Of a stretch of 64,000 nucleotides of DNA, positions 13,008 to 22,402 are shown piece by piece. Source of the DNA: Cotesia glomerata. Lineage: Eukaryota > Arthropoda > Insecta > Hymenoptera > Braconidae. The stretch's first letter is position 1; each line of letters begins with the position of its first letter. Position numbers and translations under genes: made by a program. The DNA lies in NCBI RefSeq assembly GCF_020080835.1, contig NC_058161.1, positions 18,837,603-18,901,602 on the forward strand, read 5' to 3'. The notes under the pieces are model-generated. The model ran no database searches. It saw only the letters and a list, made by a program, of their open reading frames with translations, and was not told the origin of the DNA.

Positions 13008-13217
13008 TTAATTGCATTAAATTTTTAACCAAATACACGGCTGGTGGAATCTCCATTTACCTAACTGTAAAAATTAAAATTTTCAAACCTAATTATTTAA
13101 TTAAATCTCCGGAAAACCTACTGTTTTCCAATTTTTTTATTAATTATTAGGCTACGTAGATTGAATTTACAAATTTTCAGGAGGTTTCAAAAATTTGACT
13201 ACTTCGCGTCGATCTCC
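13008..13217 (-). mobile_element. TTAA-flanked element, partial copy
   Basis: Minus-strand copy of the GGAGATCGACGCGAAG end, ending at the TTAA at 13218-13221. It keeps GGCTGGTGGAATCTCC and the CTACGTAGATTGAATTTAC block. The other end is truncated. Confidence 0.7.
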
Positions 13218-13221
13218 TTAA

Positions 13222-13923
13222 GAAGATCCAAGTACCCTTCTAGTGTAAAGAAAATCTATAAAAAAATAATACGTAGAAATACTTTTGTTATGCATCTTAA
13301 ATTTAATTTTTAAATTAATTAATAACATTTTTGAGGAAATTTCCGAAAAATTTACTCATTAAATAATTATTAACATTTAATTGACTAATAAAAAATATAG
13401 CACTCTGAATTACCGGTATAGACTTGACAACGGCACAAGAGTTCCTTACCCTTGAAATTTATTTATGTTTACTGTCTAATTAAAATGACTAAGATCTTCT
13501 AGCATTTAAAAAACCGCAGTTACTTATGCTTTGGGTAACTGCGCAAGCGGTTTTGCCAAGTCAAATACAAGACTTTAAAGAACGCAAGTTCCGAGTGATT
13601 TTTCATAAAAAATATAAAATATCTCCGTAATACGTTGGGAAACCTACTTTTTTATTGTTTTAATCGAAAGCTTATTATTTTTTCAATCAAATTCAATGAA
13701 AATAAAATTTTTTTTAAATCGTTAATTGCATTAAATTCTTAACCATATACACGGCTGGTGGAGTCTCCATTTTACATATAAAAATTATAATTTTCAAAGC
13801 TAATTATTTGATTAAATATCCCGAAAACCTACTGTTTTTTAATTTTTTTATTTATTATTACGTAGATTGAATTTACAATTTTTCAGGAAGTTTTTAAAAT
13901 TTGACTACTTCGCGTGGATCTTC
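13222..13923 (-). mobile_element. TTAA-flanked element, full length, tandem with its neighbour
   Basis: Flanked by TTAA at 13218-13221 and 13924-13927. One end reads AGAAGATCCAAGTACCC, the other GCGTGGATCTTC, giving short inverted ends of GGAGATC type. The left TTAA is shared with the partial copy at 13008-13217, so the two sit head to tail with a single TTAA between them. No coding capacity. Confidence 0.75.
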
Positions 13924-13977
13924 TTAATATTATATTTTTTATTTTTGAGTTGAGAGTTTGCAGATAATCCTCTTAAA

Positions 13978-14745
13978 CGTTGATATTAGATAGATAGATA
14001 GATAGATATATTTATTTATGCTAAAGCCTTAACTGGCCAGATGGCAAAAGAAAAGTTTACATTATATTAAAATATTTTACATATTTGATGCTTAATTTAA
14101 CGATATTTTATAACTTAATAAATACTTAACTTAATGTATATTTTAACAGAGTAAAAGAAGAATATAATTTAACAATACAGATTGAAGAATAACTTAAGAT
14201 TTAAGTAACATTTTTATTTGATTACATAGTTTTTGATGATTTAACTGAATTTAACAGTCAATTTTTAAAAATCAAGTTCGAAGAGGTAATGAAAGGTTTT
14301 ATTCTTAAAAATATCAATACTAGGCGCTTTGACTAGATCCTCTGACAACTCTTCCCAAAGACGAATGCAGCTAACAACAAAAGAAGATTCATAAACAGTC
14401 GAGGTAAAATTTGGTACTTTAAAATTTATAAAATTCCTTTTTGCTGCCAGTCTTTCAGAGCGTCTAGTATCTAAGTCTTCAATAAATAACTCACGCAAGT
14501 AAAGAGGTTGGCCTATGCTTAACAGTTTATAAAAGTAACATGCTAAGAAATAGATTCGACGTTTACTTATGGATAGCCATCCAAGCTCACGCCTAAATAG
14601 TGTAATATGCTCGTCCCGCTTTAGGTTGTAAATAAAACGAATTGCTGAGTTTAGTGCACGCTGCAGCTTAGAATTGTCCTCAGCAGTTGCGTTTGTTAAA
14701 ACAATAGAGCAATAATCAATAAGTGGTAATATCGTTGATATTAGA
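13978..14745 (-). mobile_element. 5'-truncated Jockey-group LINE with 13-bp TSD and GATA-type tail
   Basis: CGTTGATATTAGA occurs at 13978-13990 and again at 14733-14745 and brackets the copy. Read on the minus strand, the 3' UTR ends in CCATCTGGCCAGTTAAGG, GCTTTAGCATAAATAAAT and an (ATCT)n tail at about 13985-14008. The flanking duplication and simple-repeat tail mark a retrotransposed 5'-truncated copy. The same family occurs at 10418-10712 and 59240-61013. Confidence 0.85.
14265..14732 (-). CDS. LINE reverse transcriptase C-terminus (fragment)
   Basis: The open frame covers the last roughly 155 residues of a Jockey/CR1-group LINE ORF2. Recognisable blocks are AIRFIYNLKRDEHIT, RRELGWLSISKRRIYFLACY, RELFIEDLDTRRSERLAAKR, and the terminal SFVVSCIRLWEELSEDL with FKNKTFHYLF, which corresponds to the usual S-F-x-R-LWxxLP...FKxxLxxYL ending of these polyproteins. 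The catalytic reverse transcriptase core is missing. No stop interrupts the frame. The paralogous fragment at 60553-61012 is clearly homologous but diverged. The exact clade (Jockey, CR1, other) cannot be fixed from the tail. Confidence 0.75.
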   Translation of the reverse strand: MLPLIDYCSIVLTNATAEDNSKLQRALNSAIRFIYNLKRDEHITLFRRELGWLSISKRRIYFLACYFYKLLSIGQPLYLRELFIEDLDTRRSERLAAKRNFINFKVPNFTSTVYESSFVVSCIRLWEELSEDLVKAPSIDIFKNKTFHYLFELDF

Positions 14746-15072
14746 GCAATGTTCGTAGACTAAATATTAATGGTAATATTTTATAGACTTGAAATTTGTA
14801 ATTTGCGAATACTTATTAAACAAATTGTAATTAGTGCGCAGTGGATGCTAAGTTATAAAAAAAAGTCCCGCTCAAAATTTGAATAATATTCACGCCACAA
14901 TTCGATTATTTTTTCAACTATGCCTGTTAGTATAAAATCTCCAATAAAATTATTCAGATAAAAGTCTGAGTTCTATTCAGTTCAGTTCGCGACCAGTCAC
15001 CCGTTAATGATTAATGTTCGGTGAACACTTAATCGATCAATTAGCCAATTAAAAAAATATTAATTAGCAGCT

Positions 15073-15162
15073 CCTCAAATAGCTCAGTTGGTAGAGCGGT
15101 GGACTGTAGTTGTTAATTTGAGAGTCATCCATAGGTCGCTGGTTCAAATCCGGCTTTGAGGA
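15073..15162 (+). tRNA. tRNA-Tyr(GUA) with a 17-nt intron
   Basis: Acceptor arms CCTCAAA (15073-15079) and TTTGAGG (15155-15161) pair perfectly, followed by discriminator A at 15162. The D arm contains TAGCTCAGTTGGTAGAGC, the A box. The anticodon loop reads CTGTAG with GTA at 15106-15108. A 17-nt intron (15110-15126) sits one base 3' of the anticodon, the canonical position for eukaryotic tRNA-Tyr, and the T arm carries GGTTCAAATCC, the B box. Exons are 37 and 36 nt, giving a standard 73-nt tRNA. A run of T's at 15164-15170 is the Pol III terminator. All features of a functional gene are present. Confidence 0.95.
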
Positions 15163-15163
15163 A

Positions 15164-15170
15164 TTTTTTT
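15164..15170 (+). terminator. RNA polymerase III terminator of tRNA-Tyr
   Basis: A run of seven T's starts one base after the discriminator base of the tRNA gene. Confidence 0.85.
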
Positions 15171-15820
15171 CAAAAAAAATAAGAAAAGCGCATTTTATTT
15201 TTGCAATATTCATAATAATGTAATAAACTATGCATTTTAAATTACAGTAATTAACACATTTATTTATATTTTATTTTATTTTATTAACGTCACGCTTAGT
15301 ATATCAATGAATTTAATTGGAATATATATTATGCAATATTAAAGATCAGGAGGTCGGAATTTTTTCTAAGGATTATTATTTTTTTTATTACATCTTCAAT
15401 ATTTACTAAAATTATTCAAAATAATTTGAATTTGTTCCTTAAACATTTTAGGATATATTAATAATTTTTTTAAACATCTTCGAAAACGTTAAATTATTGC
15501 TTAAAAAAGATTTCTTAAAAAAATTCGCGGGGCTTTCCTCATCGCTTGATCAGAGTTGTCAGTAGTTTTTTGTCCGCGGCGTTGCCGAAAACACCTCTAG
15601 TATCTGCCTGTCAAACGTGTGCATGCCTCATTACACTGATTGATTTTTTAAGAAAAAAATAAATTGTATTATTGATTTTTAAAAGAAGAAAAAAATAATT
15701 AATTTTTTGCAGAGTATTTTATAATATTTTTTTAATTATATGCGCCTAATTTTCATGTCAGATGCGTGCGCAGCCTAAAAAAATCTAAAAATATGATTGG
15801 TTGATCTCATTTGAACTTGA
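15171..15820. other. Intergenic DNA with a repeat fragment
   Basis: No gene seen. About 15640-15820 is a partial copy of the family carrying TTTTATAATATTTTT and ATTGGTTGATCTCATTT (also at 18214-18590 and 45097-45970). Confidence 0.5.
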
Positions 15821-15824
15821 TTAA

Positions 15825-16530
15825 GGAGATCGACGCGAAGTAGTCAAATTTTTAAAACTTCCTGAAAATTTGTAAATTCAATCTACGTAGCCTAATAATT
15901 AATAAAAAAATTAAATTACAGTATATACAAAATTAAAATACAAATTAGGTTTGAAGATTGTAATTTTTACATGTAGGTAAATGAAGATTCCACCAGCCGT
16001 GTATTTGGTTAAGAATTTAATGCAATCAACGATTTTAAAAAAATTTTATTTTCATTGTATTTGATTGAAAAAATAATAAGCTTTCGGTTAAAACAATAAA
16101 AAAAGTAGCTTTCCGAATTTATTACGGAGATATTTTATATTTTTAATGAAAAATCACTCGGAACTTGCGTTCTTTAAAGTCTTGTATTTGACTTGGCAAC
16201 ACCGCTTGCGCAGTTACCCAAAGCATAAGTAACCGCGGTTTTTTAAATGCTAGAAGATCTTAGTCATTTTAATTAGACAGTAATCATAAATAAATTTCAA
16301 AGGTAAGGAACTCTTGTGCCGTTGTCAAGTGTATACCGGTAATTCAGAGTGCTATATTTTTTATTAGTCAATTAAATGTTAATAATTATTTAATATGTAA
16401 ATTTTTCGGAAATTTCCTCAAAAATGTTATTAATTAATTTAAAAATTAAATTTAAGATGCATAACAAAAGTATTTCTACGTACTATTTTTTTATAGATTT
16501 TCTTTACACTAGAAGGGTACTTGGATCTCT
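15825..16530 (+). mobile_element. TTAA-flanked nonautonomous element, copy A of a tandem pair
   Basis: 706 bp between TTAA at 15821-15824 and TTAA at 16531-16534. The left end reads GGAGATCGACGCGAAGTAG and the right end GGTACTTGGATCTCT, so the ends share the inverted heptamer GGAGATC. The duplicated TTAA target resembles piggyBac-type insertion. No transposase frame is present. Confidence 0.8.
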
Positions 16531-16534
16531 TTAA

Positions 16535-17312
16535 GGAGATCGACGCGAAGTCGTCAAATTTTTGAAACTTCCTGAAAATTTGTAAATTCAATCTACGTAG
16601 CCTAATAATTAATAAAAAATTAAAAAACAATAGGTTTCCGGGATATTTAATCAAATAATTAGGTTTGAAAATTGTAATTTTTACATGTAGGTAAATGGAG
16701 ATTCCACCAGCCGTGTATTTGGTTAAGAATTTAATGCAATTAACGATTTTAAAAAAATTTTATTTTATTGTATTTGATTGAAACAATAATAAGCTTTCGA
16801 TTAAAATAATAAAAAAAGTAGCTTTACGAATGAATTACGGAGATATTTTATATTTTTTATAAAAAATCATTCGGAACTTGCGTTCTTTAAGGGAGTATTC
16901 TACTGTAGAATTTTGAAAAAATCGAAAATTTTTTTTTTCATATTTTCAAAGTTTAGATATTCAAAAATATGTCATTAAAAGGATTTCAATTAAAATTTTA
17001 ATTTTAATTAAAAGGAATTAAAGTCTTGTATTTGATTTGGCAACACCGCTTGCGCAGTTACCCAAAGCATAAATAACTGCGGTTTTTTAAATGCTAGAAG
17101 ATCTTAGTCATTTTAGTTAGGTAATTTAGAGTCCTATATTTTTTATTAGTCAATTAAATGTTAATAATTATTTAATGAGTAAATTTTTCGGAAATTTCCT
17201 CAAAAATGTTATTAATTAATTTAAAAATTAATTTTAAGATGCATAACAAAAGTATTTCTGCGTATTATTTTTTTATAGACATTCTTTACACTAGTAGAGT
17301 ACTTGGGTCTCC
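16535..17312 (+). mobile_element. TTAA-flanked nonautonomous element, copy B of a tandem pair
   Basis: It starts directly at the TTAA that ends copy A and finishes at TTAA 17313-17316. The body matches copy A apart from an extra block of roughly 100-150 bp near 16890-17025 and a missing stretch near 17120. An A-run follows the right TTAA. Confidence 0.8.
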
Positions 17313-17455
17313 TTAAAAAAAAAAAAAAAAAAAAAAAACTACGTAAGCTAGGCTACTGATATTAACTACGGCAACAGTTAATCGAATTTTGGAATTAATA
17401 AAATTAGCCCGGTCTCAATACATCTATTTTTCCGAGAGTTATCGTGTTTACATAC

Positions 17456-18213
17456 ACGGAAAAAAGTAAACTGTGATATTCACTCAGATTCCGGTTAGTT
17501 TTTATAGTTTCAAACAGTAAAGCGGACATCGGGGTGGCAAAAATATAAATATTACAGAATTTAATGTAGAAAGTATAAAAGCCACAATTTATAATTTAAT
17601 ATCCAAAACCAATGATTAGTAGCTGTCACTATAGTAAATAACGACTCTTTCATCCAAAAAAATTACAGTTTCAAAAAGTAAAAATTGCCATTTCAATATA
17701 TAGTCCACATTATGAGGAGAAGGGGAACTCAGATGAAAGAGAAGGGGGTCTCACTCTGGGAGAATTTAACATTTCAAACAGTAAAAATTATACTTTTTAA
17801 ATATACATTTTACCAGTCCAAGCAAGTCAATAATTACAGTTTAATTTTTAGCGTTGCGTTTAAAATTTACCATTTTACTTTGTTAATATTGACGTTGCTT
17901 GCATTAGAAATTTACTAACTTTATTTTATACTTTTTACCTATCATAAAATCATTTTTTAGGTACGAAATGATAAATATCAAAGTGTGAATTCTTAATTAT
18001 TATATTTTAACATTTTAGACATTTACATAGCGAATATTACTGTTTGAAATAGTATTTTCTTCCATGTAAAGAGTAAATTGTAACGTTTAAATGGTAAATA
18101 TTATAAAGTGAATAGTAAAATCACGATTTTACTGTTTGAAATGGTAATGTTTAGCAGTTGATCATTACTTATTATAAATCGACTGTTATTTATTACAGCT
18201 TACTTTTTTCCGT
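17456..18213. mobile_element. MITE with ACGGAAAAAAGTAA inverted ends
   Basis: Starts ACGGAAAAAAGTAAACTGT and ends TACAGCTTACTTTTTTCCG, an inverted repeat. Internally it repeats short motifs around CAGTAAA/TTTACTGTTTGAAA. It interrupts the family B repeat, which continues on both sides. Relatives lie at 1-216, 26785-26812 and 50960-51665. No coding capacity. Confidence 0.75.
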
Positions 18214-18590
18214 ATATTTTATAATATTTTTTGAATTAATGGCGCCTAATTTTCTTATCATATGTGCGCGCCTAAAAAAATCTAGTAATATATTATTGGT
18301 TGATCTCATTTTAACTTGATTAAGTACCGCCATAGTTTTCACGTGAGAGAAATAAAAAAATTTATTTTTGCACGTGTGTATCATCGTGTATTTTAATAAA
18401 AATTCATTTAAAAAAAAAACTACGTAAGCTAGTCTGCTGATATTAAATACAGCAGCAGTTAATCGAATTCTGGAACTAATAAAATTAGCCTGGTCTCGAT
18501 ATATCTATTTTTTCGGGAGTTATCGTGTTTACATAAAAAATCAGCGTACAGACATCCGGACGTCCACGTAAAATTTTTTTCGAAACGTTT
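18214..18590 (+). repeat. Family B interspersed repeat
   Basis: Contains TTTTATAATATTTTTTGAAT, GGTTGATCTCATTTTAAC, GTTTTCACGTGAGAGAAAT, AACTACGTAAGCTAG and the GACATCCGGACGTCCACG palindrome in the order seen at 43790-43872, 45097-45590 and 45590-45970. The right end appears near the GACGTCC block. Type of element unknown. Confidence 0.6.
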
Positions 18591-18844
18591 TTTTTTCAAA
18601 GTAGCAACATTAAATTATTTTTATAAACTATAAGATGGATTAATTAAAGTGTTTTCTCGATGTACGTCTCCGCATATTATTTTATAAATCAATGATATGA
18701 TATATTATCTTCAGGAAAATTTTTTTATTGCAGTAATGACCAATAGTTACATTGAATGTAATTATTAAATAATTTTTAGTATTTTTTTTTCTATTGAAAA
18801 ATAAATTTATATAATATTTTGAAACGATTCTACAAAATTGAACT

Positions 18845-20958
18845 CTATGTTGAAGAAGAAGAAGAAGAAGAAGAAGAAGAAGAAGAAGAAGAAGAAGAAG
18901 AAGAAGGAGAAGAAGAAGAAGAAGAAGAAGCAGAAGCAGAAGAAGAATATCCGCATTTTACAAAGTTTGGAGAAATGACCGTCCTTGGAACTGGAAGATT
19001 GTATCGATTAAATGCCCGTCGTTTCCAGTCTTCAAAATCACTGTGTGGAGTAGGAGTTCGCGAGAACATCCAGGTTCGTTGAAAACTGTAAGAATTAATA
19101 AAAAAATAATTATTAACAATCAGCATCTCTTTAATCGCACTGTAAACAGTAAACTTACTGTTTGTCTCCACGATTGTCACAAGCCCAAACTATCGCATAG
19201 TTATTGTAATCGGTAGCGAGAGTATAAAAATCAGTGGGTGCACTAGCAACTGTAATATCGTGAGTCAAAAATGTTCCTCGTTCATTCTGGACAGCATTTC
19301 CATAGTAACTTGTACCAGCAGGAAACCTAAATCACGGAATTCATCAAATCACTCTAATAATTCCATAACCCAGATTACACTGAGTAAACAGAAAATTTCT
19401 TCAACTACCATTCGAAAAAAATTAATTATAATTAAACAAAACAGTATTAAGCTGCAATTTTCAATTTGCAACTTTCCAAAAGGCAGATGAGGAGATTAAA
19501 AAATAAATTGAGTTTATTTGTTTATTTTTTAAAAAGTTATCGTGTTTGTCCCTGCGTAAAAACTTCAAAAATCTACACCAGCAATTAAAATCACTTTTTT
19601 ATGTCAAAATAACAATTAATTTATTTAAAAAAAAAAAATATTTGTACAATATGACTGTCAAGTACACTGAAAAAAATTTTCTTTAAAAATTACCGTTAAA
19701 TTAACTGTAATCGTGGGAAATAATGCCGCCCTTTTATTTATTACCATTTTTTAAATAAAAATTACGAAAAAATTCATTTATTTTGTGGTAGACTTCATAA
19801 AATTTACCGAAAATTTAATTTAATAAAATTTACAGTAGACTACGGTAAAATTTGTTGAAAAAAAGTTAAAAATTATCTCACTTACCGACAAATGATTAGG
19901 TCGTGCCATTCGTCCCACGATTATCGTGAATTTAACGGTAAGTTTTAAAGAAAATTTCTTTCAGTGTATGATTTAAAGTGACAAAACGTCGCATTGAAAA
20001 AAAAAGTAAGCCATTCGGCTCCGCTCGAGATGGAAGGTAGATTTCAATTTTTTGTAATTATACGTTTTGTTCCTGAATTCCTGATTTGAAATATTATTGA
20101 CATTGATATTTACAAAATTGTCAAAAAATTAAATTTTTCAAAAATAAATTAAAGAGAAATTAACCAACTTTAAAGTGAAAATTTTAAAATTGAGCTATCG
20201 TTTTTCAATCAAAAGTTGTTCAGAAGTAAAATTACAAAAATCAAAATTTTTATAATTTTTGTAATTTTAATAATTTTTTTGTGGTGAATAACTTCGATAA
20301 AATAACTAATAATTGTCAAAAAGTTAACGTTGTATACGTCAAATTAGAAGTAATTTTGTAAGCTTTTACATGAATTTATCAAAAATCAGCTATCTTTTTG
20401 CTATTAAAAGTTAAAACATAAATAAAGTCACCGGAAACGTAATTTTTACTATTTTGATCATTTTGAAGAGCTACTATTTCTAAACTAAACGAAGGATTTC
20501 ACTCATTTTAATGCTCATGCAAGCTAATTGTGTAAAGAATTTGCATACTAAATTTCATTAGGATCTGTTGAGAATTCTCAACAGAATAACATTCATAAGT
20601 CGGTTGCACTACACATTGCCTGAAAATGGTTCAATAGAACTCTTAACTTTGATAAAATAACTAAAAATGGTCAAAATGTCAATGTTATATACGTCAAATT
20701 AAAGGTAATTTTATGAGCTTTCATATGAATTTGTTACAAATTAGGTATCTCTTTTCAATCAGAAGTTATACATCAATGAAGTCACCGAAAACGTTATTTT
20801 CACTATTTTGATAATTTTAAAGAGCTGCCATTTCTAAACTTATTGATGGATTTCACTCATCTTCGAACTCATCCAAGGTTATTATCTATAGAATATGTGT
20901 AACAAATTTCATCTAGATCCGTCAAGAACTGTAGACACAATTGCGGCAACATCCTGCG

Positions 20959-21026
<68 letters not shown>

Positions 21027-22323
21027 AAAGTGGGTTTCGTAGACCGTCAATCACGCAAAAACTACTCAACATATTGACATGGGACTAGGACCATTCGACG
21101 CGAAATGAATTGTAGATGGTTATAGGCTACTTATTTTTTGAATTCCATCAATCCTTCACCATTTTATTTCTATTTAACTTAGATAAACATTTTTCCCGCC
21201 CATAAAAACAAAAGACGAGCATTTTTCTTTAATTTATTTGTTTTTTTTATTGGCATAAAAGGAAATAATTTTTATTACGTTACTTTTTTGAGAATTTAGT
21301 TCCTTATATACCTACGCGTGGGCGAATGCGTGGGTGGAAAATATACATATATAACGAAATAGGGTTCCTTTGATAAAAGTTGACGTCAAAACTACTGAAG
21401 CTATCGGGATGGGACTGCTACCTTTCGACGCAGAATTTTTCATATATGGTTATAGGCTACTTATTTTTGGATTTTATCAACCCTTTCTCATTTTTTTTAC
21501 GATTAATTTTTATATACATTTTTTCCCGCTAATAAAAACAAAAGACTCATTTTTCATTCATTTATTTTTAATACGATTTTCTTTTGTTTTTATTACATAA
21601 CCTTAATATTTGATTGATTTCACGTCATTTAAAAAAAAAGTTAAAGAAAGAAGCTAATTATGTCTGGTGAACTAAGTGTTGAAAATTTATATTTATATGC
21701 TGATCGTATGTTTGGTTATGGTAAAATTGGTTTCAAGAATTAAAATTCTTTAGATATCTATGAAATCTACTGAAAATGTTGTTGTTTATCAACTAGGACT
21801 TTTTGAAACATAAAATTTAGACCCTGTCTATTGAGTTTCAATAACATTTGCTAAAAATTTCCTTGCAACAAACGTCTCTTTACCAGCGGGAAAAAAGTCA
21901 TTGTAAGGTTTCCAAAACTTAACATTATATGTAGTAATTCGGTCAACGAACTTAGAATTTTACATACATGTTATTTTTGCTGATTACATAACTTATAAAT
22001 TGTTCTTATTACGGGATCGAGGGAATGTTACTGATTAAAATGAATGCATTTTCCAAACACTGGGTATGTAAAAAACATGTTAAGTTTATTTTCTATGAAA
22101 AATTGATGTCGCTGAGAACATTTTAAATGACAAAAAAATTCTTCGCACTTGAAGCTAGACAGACTTCAACTTTACTTATGAGACTTGCAATGACATTAAC
22201 TAAAACTTTCAATACTCATTTGGAATCTGTGCAAGTCAAAACAATACTCTAATTAAATTTCAAGTCTAGATCTAAAATGCAATTCTATAAAGCGCCCAGC
22301 GAAGCGGGCGGGTAACAGCTAGT

Positions 22324-22402
<79 letters not shown>

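Noticed and set aside
12206..13150. Two 84-106-codon frames as genes
   Set aside because: AT-biased composition, no family motifs, overlap with a transposon fragment and a TTAA element.
18819..19082. Poly-glutamate reading frame on the plus strand
   Set aside because: It is the opposite strand of lipocalin exon 4; the (GAA)n tract gives poly-Glu by chance, while the minus strand has family motifs and splice sites.
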